Shown here: piece by piece, positions 19,895-30,529 of the stretch
How positions within the stretch are numbered: position 1 is the stretch's first letter
How the letters are laid out: every line of letters starts with the position of its first letter
Assembly (NCBI GenBank): GCA_049999805.1
Contig: JBNGIO010005877.1
Location: 16,728 to 80,727 of the forward strand
Direction of reading: 5' to 3'
Source: Folioceros fuciformis
Taxonomy: Eukaryota; Anthocerotophyta; Anthocerotopsida; Anthocerotales
Length of the DNA stretch: 64,000 bases
Notes under the pieces: generated by a model
Told to the model about the DNA's origin: nothing
What the model saw: the letters and a program-made list of their open reading frames with translations, nothing else
Databases searched by the model: none
Translations under genes and position numbers: made by a program

Positions 19895-22349
19895 TTACCA
19901 ATAATCGTTGCAGGAACAGACGCCATCCTTGAAATGGTGAAAGCGTGTAGCATCCCTGGTTACTATAACTCTGTCCGTAATTTTTGATAAATACTTAGCG
20001 GCACTGTGGCAATCACCACACATGCGAAGGTTTTTTATCACCCGAATAGGTGTTCCGGGCGGGGTGCTGATGAGCCCATAGGCAATCGCGAGTTTCTCGC
20101 TGTGGTGGCGAAGGGACACCTCCTTCTCTTCTTCGGTCATGTCGTGGAGGACAAACCGTGTTTCAGGCACATATCCTGCGGTCTTCATTTCCTTGCTCAG
20201 CTTCACCAGAGCTTCATGGATGTCCATAACCTGTGGGTGTGACTTATCATCTGCCACGAAAGCGTGAACCTGGGCATTAAGAACGATCCAGCTGCGCCCA
20301 GGTTCTAACTTTATGCCCTTCTCTTTGATCAAATGCCGTACTCGGGACTCATCACTCCACTGTCCAGCTGCAGCATACGTGTTGGCCAGAAGTACTAACG
20401 CCGAAGCATTCAGAGGCTCAATCTCTAAGACACGTCTTACAGCCAGTTGAGCTAAATCTGCGTCTCTGTGTAATCTGCACGCTCCAAGCAGGGTCAGCCA
20501 CACAGCTGCACCAGGGCGGCCAGGCATGGTGGATATGAATCTTTCAGCCTCGTCCAGCTGACCAGCGCGGCTGAGGAGACTCACCATGCAGCAATAATGC
20601 TCCTCTGACGGTGGGATGCCATGCACCTTCCACATATTGGAAAAAATCGCCCAACCTTCCTGCACAAGTCCCAGTTGGCTGCAAGCAGTGAGCACAGATA
20701 CAAATGTTATGTGATCAGGCTTCACTCCCTCTTCTAACATCTTTTTGAAAAGCTCCAAAGCCTCCTTGCCATTCCCATTTTGGGTGTAACCAGCAATCAG
20801 CGTAGTCCAAGCGACCACATCTTGAATCTGCAGTTTATCAAACACTGCATATGCATCCTCTATGCTTCCGCACTTGGCATACATGTCGATGAGCCCATTT
20901 CCCACGAATGCATTAGCGATGAACCCACGTTCGTTGATAAGGGCATGAACCTTCCTGCCCTCTTCCAAAGCTGCTATACAAGAGCAAGCTTTGAGAACCG
21001 TGAGCACAGTCACATCATTTGGCTCCACGTCTCCAAGAAGCATGAGTTTGAAGAGCTTAAGCGCCTGCTCCCCAAATCCGAGATTGGTATATCCAGCAAT
21101 CATGGCCGTCCAGGATTGGACCGTTTGGTAGGGCATTCTATCGAATACTTGACGGGCATTTTGTAGGCTTCCACACTTTGCATACATGTCCACCAGCGCT
21201 GGCCCTAATGCATCACAATCTAACTCACTGTCCATTACAAGAGAATGTATGCGTTTACCCTCTGCTAATACACCAAGTGCAGCACATGCTCTCAGTAGGC
21301 CAAGAAAGGTGACTGCGTTCGGCTTCACCTTCGCCTTCTGCATTTCCTCAAACAAGCCTAAAGCTTCCTTTGCATAACCGTGCTGTGCATACCCAGATAT
21401 CATCGCACTCCATGATATCACATCCTTCTCAGCAACTTTGTCAAACACACTCTGAGCAGCTTGAACCCGTCCACACTTGCAATACATATCAAGTAGTGCC
21501 TTCCCAACGAAAATATCCGACTCTAACCCAAGTCCAACAATACGAGCATGAACTCGCTCACCAACATCTACTGCCCTAATGCCAGCACATGCTTTCAGCA
21601 CAGCTACAAATGTAAAGCTGTTGGGCTGCACACCTTCCTCCAGCATTCGTTGGAAAGCTTTCAGAGCTGTCTCACCCAACCCTTTGTCAGCATACCCGGA
21701 AATCAGTGTAGTCCAAGAAACGACGTTTCTCTCAGGCATCTCCGAGAAGCAATGCTGAGCGTCAGGCATACTATCGCACTTAGCATACATATCAATGAGG
21801 CAGTTTCCCACACTCATATTTGAAGTCAAGCCAGCCTGCACAATCAGGTCATGGATGCGTTTTCCTTTCTCCAGGGCCTTCAGACTAGCACATGCCTTAA
21901 GAACACTTATGAAAGTGACAGCGTTTGGGCTGACACGTTTCTTTATCATCTTCTGGAACAACTCCAGGGCATCTGCTCCTCGTCCCTGATTAACATATCC
22001 CTCGATCATAGCTGTGCAGCAAAACGTATTTTGTTTGGGCATCCTGTCAAAAATCTCACGACCATTATCCATTCTCCCGCATTTAGTGTACATCAAAATA
22101 AGGTTACCGGCCACAAAATTGTTACTCTGCCATCCACTCTTGCGGATATGCTCGTGCACCCTCTTTCCTTGAGAGAGAGCCCTAATTCTTGTACATTCCT
22201 GCAGAAGCGATGCATACATACAGCTGGTAGGCTGGATACCCTGCACATCCATGGAATGCAGTGCCTCCAGAGCATCATCCAATTTCCCCTTTCGACAGAG
22301 CTCCGTGAGAAGCTCGGCTGACACGTCAGGCTTCTGGTGTTCCCCGCGC
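19895..22349 (-). CDS. PLS-type PPR protein with DYW deaminase domain (5' incomplete)
   Basis: An open frame of 818 residues from a probable splice acceptor (gtgcag) at 22350 to the stop at 19895. The first exon lies upstream, in or beyond the N gap at 22412-22511. The body is a long series of PLS repeats (for example NVVSWTTLISGYADKGLGE, VDMYAKCGSLQNARQVFDRM). E motifs follow, then the PG box around KTAGYVPETRFVLHDM and a complete DYW domain: HSEKLAIAYGLI with the catalytic Glu, CGDCHSAAKYLSKI with the zinc CxxC, and a terminal DYW tripeptide. This family carries out C-to-U RNA editing in chloroplasts or mitochondria. Target sites cannot be read here without the repeat code. The targeting peptide is probably in the missing exon. 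Confidence 0.93.
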
Positions 22350-22654
22350 CTGCACAAAACCAAATCACAAATAACAAAACTTAGCACCTATCCCATTCAA
22401 ACCATGCAGAANNNNNNNNNNNNNNNNNNNNNNNNNNNNNNNNNNNNNNNNNNNNNNNNNNNNNNNNNNNNNNNNNNNNNNNNNNNNNNNNNNNNNNNNN
22501 NNNNNNNNNNNCAGGTCTATCACCGCCGCGACCTTGGGTCGGTCTGAAGGCAATAATAAACGACTACGCGCTCACCTCGGTTTAACTAGACACATACATA
22601 TAGTCTAGCAATGTGGCACAATACCCATCCCATCGGCTTCCGTGTCTTCCGACC
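22350..22654. other. Divergent spacer with 100-N gap
   Basis: Contains N bases 22412-22511. It lies between the PPR gene and the peroxiredoxin gene and probably hides the first exon of the PPR gene as well as both promoters. Confidence 0.6.
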
Positions 22655-23227
22655 ATGGACAACTACAACTCCCTGCCGGCCGGATTGCCCCGACCGGAAG
22701 ACGACGGCGCGGCGGCACATTTGACGGGGGCGCAGGTGCCGGAAATCGGTCTGGCTGCCACTACGGGGGAGACAGTGTGGCTGTCGAGACTGGAAGGCCT
22801 TACCGTTGTGTACGCGTATCCCCTAACGGGAAAGCCTGGTGAGGAATTGCCGCCGGGGTGGGATCTCATCCCCGGGGCACGGGGATGCACTCCGCAGAGC
22901 TGCGGATTTAGGGACTTGTTCTCGGAGATAACGAAGGTGGGAGCGCGGCATGTGTTTGGTTTGTCCACACAGAGCCAAGACTATCAGCAGGAGCTGGCTG
23001 CAAGGTTGCACTTGCCGTTCCCCTTGCTGTCGGATGAGGGTTTGCAGCTGGCCCGGACACTGCGGCTTCCCGTCTTTGACGTTGGAGGAAACACCTTGCT
23101 CAGAAGGCTCACCATTGTAATTGAGGACGCCAAGGTCACCCGTGTGTTTTATCCTGTCTTTCCTCCCGACAGGAGCGCACACGATGTACTGGATTGGCTT
23201 ACCTCTCTTCATTCAGCCGGGTGGTGA
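22655..23227 (+). CDS. PrxQ-like peroxiredoxin of bacterial/fungal type
   Basis: An intronless frame of 190 residues in the AhpC/TSA thioredoxin fold. The active site is GARGCTPQSCGFRD (about residues 75-88), with two cysteines five positions apart as in atypical 2-Cys PrxQ/BCP enzymes. Further blocks are VVYAYPLTGKPGE before it, FGLSTQSQDYQQELAARLHL, PFPLLSDEGLQLARTLRLP, LLRRLTIVIEDAKVTRVFYP and VFPPDRSAHDVLDWL. These enzymes reduce peroxides using thioredoxin. The long block pattern, including YPLTGKPGE and VFPPDR, is one I know best from proteobacteria and fungi and not from plant plastid PrxQ. No obvious transit peptide is present, so a cytosolic location is likely. The start is the ATG at 22655; an in-frame GTG at 22613 is not a plant start. 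Confidence 0.85.
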   Translation: MDNYNSLPAGLPRPEDDGAAAHLTGAQVPEIGLAATTGETVWLSRLEGLTVVYAYPLTGKPGEELPPGWDLIPGARGCTPQSCGFRDLFSEITKVGARHVFGLSTQSQDYQQELAARLHLPFPLLSDEGLQLARTLRLPVFDVGGNTLLRRLTIVIEDAKVTRVFYPVFPPDRSAHDVLDWLTSLHSAGW

Positions 23228-23879
23228 CTTGCAGGGTGTCCTCTCAACCGAGCTTTGTTTCAGTCCTCGGTACCGCCTAGCTTTGCTACTCTCGGTCCCG
23301 GGCTCAAGGGCTATTCACATGAGAACCCGGCAGTGTGCGTAGGCTCACCTTAAAGAACGGGCAAACTCCATCTTTTTTCTGTATCTTTAACCAAAAGATA
23401 CGATGCGTACTCCGCAGCCATGCCCAGGACCGGGTGGTGGCCGAGCCGTGGTCCCATGACCTGCGATGATAGCCTTATGAGGATACTTGAGAAGCGTTTT
23501 CTTGTTCATTCGATGATACATAGACTCGTCATGACCTCGTGACCTCTTCATTTTCCTTTGTACGGCTTGCTGCGTCTTCACGTCTGCTGTTTTGACCGTG
23601 TGCCTAGCGCTAGCTTTAGTCTTCTGTCTTGAGGCCATGGATCTCATGTTATTTAATATGTTATTTGGTTTTCTCATGAAATCTTATGTAAATGTATGGA
23701 TCTACTTATGGTTTGTAGCTCACAATTAAGCGATGGTGTGATGAGTAACAATGGATGTTTTGTTATTTTATTCCTTTAGTACTTTCTTAGGTTGGAACTT
23801 ACTTCTTTCATTTGCATATTGAGTAATATTCTTGGCTGAGATTTTGGTGGAAGTTTCCACCATAAAATACAACTTGAAG
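23228..23879. other. AT-rich spacer, no gene
   Basis: Marks the change from the GC-rich gene block to AT-rich repeat territory. No coding signature is seen; a Harbinger-like coding remnant begins near 23,880. Confidence 0.5.
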
Positions 23880-24410
23880 TTCGTTACATATGTATGCTTG
23901 CTTGTGGGGCAAGAACAGTTGGATGTTCAAAGGAGGAGGGAGTACAAGATGGCCTACACAACTTTCAAAGCTTTTGGTGGAAGAATTGCATCCTTACATT
24001 CAAAAGAAGTCTAACAGGCTACCTCTATTTGGAGTTGTCATGGTCTTGCTTGCACTAGCTCGCTTATGGAGCATCTCCTAAAGTTGTCGCTAACAATTAT
24101 GGAGTTGGACCATCCACTGTGATAGAGTACACCAAGCTAATTATTAGCATCCTTAGGAATCCAAGGAAGTTGGCTTCAAAGTTCATCAACATGGCAAGTG
24201 GCCAAAGACAATTAGCATGTGCAGATAAGTTTTTAGTAGTTACGAGAATTCCAAATATAGCACTATAATCGATGGTTCGCATATCAAATTGGCTGCTAGG
24301 CTTGCGCCAGCACTTGGTGTAGATGCGGCCCTTGTTGAGGCCAGAAGAGATCTCTTGAAGGCTGATATCAGTTGGCCTATGCAAATCGCACCACGAATGT
24401 ATCAGCACTG
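23880..24410 (+). pseudogene. PIF/Harbinger transposase, N-terminal half, decayed
   Basis: Reading across at least two frame changes gives FKGGGSTRWPTQLSKL, then NNYGVGPSTVIEYTKLIISI, a helix-turn-helix block typical of this superfamily. IIDGSHIKLA follows, holding the first catalytic aspartate of the DDE triad. Stops and frameshifts make it non-functional. The matching C-terminal half lies at about 27,530-27,960 in the same orientation, so this is probably one element interrupted by 3.1 kb of other sequence. Confidence 0.72.
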
Positions 24411-24732
24411 ACCGGCTTGTATTGCAGCCGTTTGGTGCCGCTGAAGGAGGAAGAATGTGGTGTGAAGATCACGGGTTCTTGTGAAGAAAGGACAATATTG
24501 TGTTATTGCACGGCTAAAGCATCTAACTTTGCACCACAGTGCGGAGATGATGAGCCGATCGATGAGACGGCATTGGTAGCCAAGTGGTTGGATGCACAAC
24601 CACGTGACACGTTTACTTCCGTATGCCCCGTTCGCGGAGGGCGCTTCCCTCACTCGCCTACAGCCAACTCGTTGTCCTTGTCCTTCCGGCTCATCGTTTG
24701 TGCCAACCGGTGCATACACACTGACGACCTCC

Positions 24733-25515
24733 ATGGATGAGGATGATGAGGTCCCCTCCCTATTGTTGCAGGCTTGGTCTGAGTGGCTATCTTGTCTTGC
24801 AGGCTTTTGTGCTGCTGCTACTGCTGCTGCTGCTCTCTCTCCATCTCAAAACACGCTTTTGCTGTTGTCCTGCGAGGGGAATGTGGTTGTTCTCCCCCTA
24901 AGGACTGGATCCGAGGGCTTGATTCCAAATGCACACCTTCCTGCACTACGAAATTTCAAGTGTCTAGCATGGGTGCAATGCGAAGGGGATTCGCGATCCG
25001 AGCAGTTTCTCTTCACAGCGAGGGATGATAGCCTGCGTATCCTGGGATGGGATGGTTGTCGTTCCCAGGCTACAGAAGGTGCGCAACTTCATTCAAATGT
25101 ACAGGTTGGACACGCCGAGGAATTGCCAGGGGAGGATTCGAGCTCGGCGTATGACAAGCAAGGCAGTGGGCCCCTTGCCAGTGAGGGTGGGCTCAAGCAA
25201 GCCTGTTTCCGAGAGGGGGAAGGCTTTCATGTTGCTTGTGATGAGGGGGGAGCTAGAAGATTTTGCTGAGGGACTTGGTTTGCGGTTTACGAGGACTTCC
25301 TCGAGAGGAATTGCCACTACGATGATATCTTGTCCATCACACAGTTTTGGCCATCTCATCACTCTCGGGCTGAAGTATCAGGTGGCTTCAGTGAAGAGCC
25401 TATTGAGCCAAGTCCTGGTCACCTGGAAGAGCACATTGGGAGTGAGGAATACTGCATTTTGGTTATTCTATCCAGTCCTGGGCACAAGGTTGTGGCACTT
25501 GTCTTTGGCAAATAG
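24733..25515 (+). pseudogene. Disrupted host-like coding fragment (perhaps spatacsin-like N-terminus)
   Basis: A 261-codon frame broken by one in-frame TGA at 25267-25269. The part before the stop opens MDEDDEVPSLLLQAWSEW, then SPSQNTLLLLSCEGNVVV and FKCLAWVQCEGDSRSEQFLF. The pattern (SPS, leucine-rich strand, then a KSLAW-like strand and a FLF strand) reminds me of the N-terminal propeller of plant spatacsin-type proteins. This recognition is weak and unverified. After the TGA the frame stays open for about 80 codons with a plausible composition. No intron of normal size removes the stop. It lies between two halves of a Harbinger transposase and may be a captured or transposon-invaded gene piece. 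Confidence 0.35.
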
Positions 25516-25775
25516 GTTGCAGAGGAAATACATGCCACCACAACTTTGCTTTCGCTTATATACATAGTTATGGTTTCTTTTCGGTTCTTGTGATGGAATC
25601 TTCTCTCTAGAACCTGAAGCAGCTTAAGCTTGTGATGTAGGACTCAGTTTAGGTTTTGAAAAAACCACCGCTCCGAATCCTTTCACTACACCACACCCCT
25701 TTACATAAACTACACATACGTGGTTAGGTTGAGACGTATGTAGCTACATTAAGAGCAACTATTGTGTTATCTCAA

Positions 25776-26112
25776 GTGCATGTTCAGTGGCTGGTTGAGA
25801 GCAATGTTTAGTGGCTGGTTGAAAGCAGTGTTTAGTGGCCGGTTGAGAGCAGTGTTCAGTTGCTGGTTGAGAGCAGTGTTTAGTTGCTGGTTGAGAGCAG
25901 TGTTCAGTGGCTGGTTGAGAGCAATGATGAGTGGTTGGTTGAAAGCAACTCTCAAGTGCAAGTTCAGTGGTTGGTTGAGAGAAGCTACTATCCTTTTCCT
26001 TCTTTTGTATAATCTCAAGTGCATGTTCAGTGGTTGGTTGAGAGCAGCTACTATCCCTTTTCCTTCTTTTGTATTATCTCAAGTGCATGCTCAATGGCTG
26101 GTTGAGAGCACA
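25776..26112. repeat. 24-base minisatellite (AGTGGCTGGTTGAGAGCAGT type)
   Basis: About eight imperfect head-to-tail copies of a 24-base unit lie between 25,776 and 25,950. Two longer copies of about 70 bases follow, each including the same core. The period is a multiple of three, so the array is open on both strands and would read as an eight-residue repeat containing SGWLRAVF. I take this as a by-product of the period and not as a gene. Confidence 0.8.
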
Positions 26113-26217
26113 ATGACAATGAGAAATGAGGAGGCTAGCAAGTACGTTGTATATGCTCTTATTCAAAACCGGCTACTAAGAAGGGCGCATAGCTCAAGGC
26201 ACATTATAAAGTTAGAT

Positions 26218-27330
26218 TAGACACATGTGCCTGATGAAGTCATTGAAATCATTTTAGAAAGTTCTTCGGCTGATAGCCATCTGAGATTTTCAATCATATG
26301 TAAGCATTGGAGACAATTATTGTTGGACCCCTCCTTCAAGGATAGGAGAGTATCAACTTTACTTGCCACAAAAGGAGATTGCCTTATGTGGCCTATATAT
26401 TCTTAGAATATTGTGTTCAAGCTCGGCGATACGGACCCATGTTGGGCAATTCTATACCACTCTCTTGTGACTTAACTTTAAGTTACATGTACAATAGGAA
26501 CAATTTATGGTTGCCACTTAGATCATTTCACGAATAAGAAGGATTATGTTTAGCCATAGTCAATCTAACAAAAAGGGTATGTGTGGAGTTGCCTCCCTTG
26601 GAAGTTTCACCCCTTTTTCAAAGAGCTTGTCAAATCGGAGAGGTGAGTTATAAGGACGATGATTTCTTGGCAATGAGGGAAATATATCAGATGAACATGA
26701 GCCAAGTATGTCATGTTGTTTATTCTTACGACACTGCAAGGTGGTCAAAATCCATAATCGACGTCCACGAGAGTCTCGGCATTTCATTTCAACATAATTT
26801 AATAAAAAACATCTTACTATGTGAAAAAAATATGGTGTATATAGTAAGCTACGATCATTACTTGTGCTTCATGTTGACGAAGCCTCCCAATATGTTTACG
26901 GGATTGACATAGCCCCATCAAGTTTCTTCCAAAACTATATTGCACACCCTGAGGGTCTAATGTGTTAATAACTTAGTTATTATTTAGATGGAAGGGAAGC
27001 CACCCTCTACCTTATTTCTTACTTCAAATCTACATCCGACCAAGAAACATTGCGAAGTGAAAAACATGGAAGTTTGATTGACAAACTAATTATCAATGAC
27101 CTTTTCATGTCAGATGAGAGCAACGGGCCACGAGAGAGGAGTCAGCAGCAGCCGAGTTGGCATTAATTATTTTGATATATATAAAGTTCACATATATAGC
27201 AACAGACTTATCTATATTATTTTAGAATGGCGACTATCGTTTTATGGGGACCAATGCTTCGAAGTTTTAGGTTATAACCTAGACGAAGGCTCATGGCTTC
27301 ATTTGGTTCACTAACAACAAGGCACATGGA
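26218..27330 (+). pseudogene. F-box protein remnant
   Basis: Starting after a TAG, the frame gives VPDEVIEIILESSSADSHLR followed by CKHWRQLLLDPSFKDRR, a clear F-box. Downstream, in other frames, are segments such as RVCVELPPLEVSPLF (26,577-26,912) and FEVLGYNLDEGSW (near 27,270) that suit the beta-propeller part of F-box/kelch-like proteins. Stops and frame shifts separate the pieces, so it is a pseudogene. F-box proteins are substrate adaptors of SCF ubiquitin ligases. The remnant lies inside the interval that splits the Harbinger transposase. Confidence 0.6.
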
Positions 27331-27529
27331 GTGGAGATGTCATGATAACAAGGAACGGTCAAGAGCTGAGCATGACATTCAATGTGACCAGGTGACCAGA
27401 ACTTGGCTAAATAAGCTCTTCAGCCACCTGATACTTCAGCCCAAGAGTGATGAGACGAGACAAACTTCGAGATCCACAAGATATCGTTGTTGAGGCGATA
27501 AGTATACTTTAGCTGCTTATTAGTCATAC

Positions 27530-27960
27530 CATGATATGCATAGTGTCATTCTTCAAGAAGTCTGTGACTATAATCAAAAAACAATTTTGGATGTAAGTCA
27601 CATTGCTCGAAGAGGTGTCCATGACTCTGCTATGCTATGGAAGATTAGTGTGCGGGCAAGATTGCATCTACATGATATCTTGACAAAGCCTACAATATTG
27701 ATTAGCAGCACCGATGATCGGCCTTTTATTGTTGATGATAGTACTTATCCAATTATGTCTTGTCTTATGAAGCCATACAATACACCGTGCTCATCAGATA
27801 AGCGAAGGTTCAACATAAGTCTTTGCAAAGGAAGGGGCAAAATTGTAAATGCATTTAGAAATTTGAAAAACAGTTGGCATATTTTGAGGGACATAATATG
27901 GCTCTCCCTTATGTGGCACAAACTATAGTACCTGGGACAATGCTACATAATTTTTGCATC
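27530..27960 (+). pseudogene. PIF/Harbinger transposase, C-terminal half, catalytic Glu lost
   Basis: The frame 27,536-27,928 reads HSVILQEVCDYNQKTILDV, RGVHDSAMLWKISVRARL, DRPFIVDDSTYPIMSCLMKP, then KGRGKIVNAFRNLKNSW. After a frameshift, MALPYVAQTIVPGTMLHNFC continues to about 27,990. These are DDE_Tnp_4 blocks in order. The family has an invariant glutamate in the VENAF motif. Here the codon is GTA (Val) at that site, one base from GAA. With the frameshift, the copy is dead. Confidence 0.8.
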
Positions 27961-29809
27961 ATGCACAAGGAGACTAATGTGGCTAATGTGTGAGAAAATC
28001 CAAACTCTTATCCTATGCAACATCAGTCATTTTATTTGGAAAATGTCGTAGAGGAGCAGCTTCAACGAGTGGGCTACGAACAAAGACAAGCATTGTTGGA
28101 GTTATGGATCACAACAAATCGTTAATATGTTGTACAAAAACTGATGAGGGTAATCATAAAGCTATTGTATGTTGGGTAATTGAAGAGCCATTGTTTGTTA
28201 GACTATATAACGTCGTCTAAAAGAGTTTGGGTTCGTCCACAAAAATGACGTTTTGCTCTAAATGCAAACAATAAATGGTCATTCTTACCATTATACTTGG
28301 TTTTCAAGGGTTTTTGTAGGTGGCAAAATGACGACAACAAGCACTCTTCACAATGCAATCACACCCTGAATGATATGACAAAACACGAATGTATTAGATT
28401 CATATCCACACATGATTTTGAATGGCCATTCATATTCTTTGTTCTCAGAAACCCTTGTTTTTTGCCCGTGTGTAATTACTTTCAAACCACAGGTTTCAAG
28501 GATACAAAACCTATAGGCTTTCGTGGCGTGCACAAGTACGCGTCCACCACGAGGCATGGTGCGCCCAAGTGTGCGCCATGTACTTGAGACCATCATAACA
28601 TGCTACAAAACTCAAGGCAAATCTAAGACATTGTTAGTTGGGCACTCCCTTCTTCCTCTTCTTCTTCAACACTAAGTGTTAATGAGATGTTGAAGCGATG
28701 TTCAAGATATTGAAGCAACCTTAAACGCCTCTAGAAATGATTGATCAAGGGGTTAAGGATTCGAAACCTGGGGTTTCATTATCGTTTTACTCTCCCCACG
28801 TTTAGGAGGCTTTAAATTAATCTATCGGTATCTAGAAGTGCGGGTTGGAAGCCAAGTGGCATTTTCAAGTCCTCGCTAAAAACCAATTATTGCACAAAAG
28901 TTTGCACTAAGAGCAAACCACCGCGTACAAGTTCTTGCTCTGAGTAGGCCCGTTCTCACAAGTGTGCACCATGACCCAGCAGCTATGTATTTATGCATGT
29001 CATGACTCGGTTGGCATGCACAAGTGTGCGCCATGACTCAGTGGGCGTGCATAAGTGTGTGCCATGGCTTCAAGGTTTCGTAGGTTTTTTTCCCCTAATT
29101 TTACTCTTTTTTTTTGATTTTATCATGTTTAAAAAGTTTGTTTTAATCGTTTTTAACCCCTTTTGCATCGTTTTGTAGTGAGACTTGACTTGTATTCGTC
29201 TTTCTTTTCATGATCTAAACCTTGAGTAAGTAGTGAGGACTTTCTGCGTGTTTTGCATCCTTGGATGTTTAAACGCCTTTTACAAAAAACTTTGTTTAGA
29301 AACATTCTCCAACTCGGCTTCATAAGCAAACGAACTTGAAGAACCCTATAGACAAACATAAAGATCCAAAACTGATGGCAATTCAACCAAATACAACCCT
29401 ATATTATTGTCACCATGACTAAAAGGCCAGAATCTCCATAATTCGAAGAATAAGACATTTCACTAGATAGACTATATGCCTGTAAGTAGGCGGGCGCACA
29501 CTTGTGCGCGCCTTGGTATTGTAGTTTACTAGAAAAATAGTTGATTTGGAAATCATGTTTGAAGTGTGCCTTATATCAATGTTCACTTTCCTCAGAAAAC
29601 AAAAATGCATAAATTTGCGTAGCAATATCCATCGGCCTTCTCAAACCCTTGAGCTGTAGTAGACAACATTATTGGAGGATGGTGTGATGCCATATGACTG
29701 GAGCAAAAGGCAAATGAAGGGTTTGAGGAGAGACCCGATTTATTTCAAACGCTGTTATATGTGAAGCCATCCTACCCATTTAGAATAATATATAAAACAA
29801 CAATGAACT
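27961..29809. other. AT-rich element interior, no intact gene
   Basis: Short unrelated frames only. Probably part of the Harbinger element or of nested insertions. A repeated G/T-rich motif around GCGTGCACAAGTGTG appears several times between 28,530 and 29,060. Confidence 0.4.
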
Positions 29810-30398
29810 CTACAAACTCACTACATCATCACTTGTCATCGTCAGAGTCTGAGAACTAGCAAACAATTTTGCTATTCTCAATTGAACTTCGGCTTGCATA
29901 TGCTGACATTGTAAGTCATGAAGAACTCTGATATGTTCCATACTCTGTATGAACTTAAGTCTTTGTCTCTCCAACTCCTGTGCATGAAGCAACTTACCTT
30001 CCTCAATCTGCACATAACTTTGAGCAAAAGTTTGCATACCTTGACGAAAATTTGACTTGCTACTGAAGGATAACTTCCTGGTCTTTCCTTTCCCTTGGCT
30101 CCATTGTGCAGACACGCCAACAAAGCTTCTTTATTTGTGATAGAGGAATATCTGGGGTCACTTGCCCATCATCGGCACAAGAATCTGCTGCTGCCGCTGA
30201 GAATGGAATTGGAGTTGGTGTGGTGTCCTTGCCACCAAGTTTGGCTAGGGAGGTTGCAATATCTTGGTTGAGGTCTTCATTCTCAAGGTCAACTAAATCT
30301 ACAGTGGTTGGGTTCTCATTAACTGCGAAACTCCCAACATCAACTGAACCTGGAATGCCACTTAGGATTTGTGCCCAAGAAGGAGTCAATCTGCTCAA
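29810..30398 (-). pseudogene. Harbinger-associated Myb/trihelix-type ORF1, C-terminal part
   Basis: Two overlapping minus-strand frames (30,060-30,398 and 29,810-30,115) join across a frameshift near 30,110. The second contains GKGKTRKLSFSSK followed by a charged helical tail with EEGKLLHAQELERQRLKFIQ and ending ASSQTLTMTSDDVVSL. PIF/Harbinger elements carry a second gene for a Myb-like nuclear protein whose C-terminus has this composition. It faces the transposase pieces, as is common in these elements. The DNA-binding half is not seen. Confidence 0.5.
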
Positions 30399-30529
30399 AG
30401 AAAAGCCAAGAGCATTGTGTCCCCCCTTGATGCATCAATATCAAGAGCAATCGATTACTTAATATAGCACAAAACATCTCGGGTGATAAAATACACTCAA
30501 GATGGATCGCGGATGTGGGCACTATGGTA

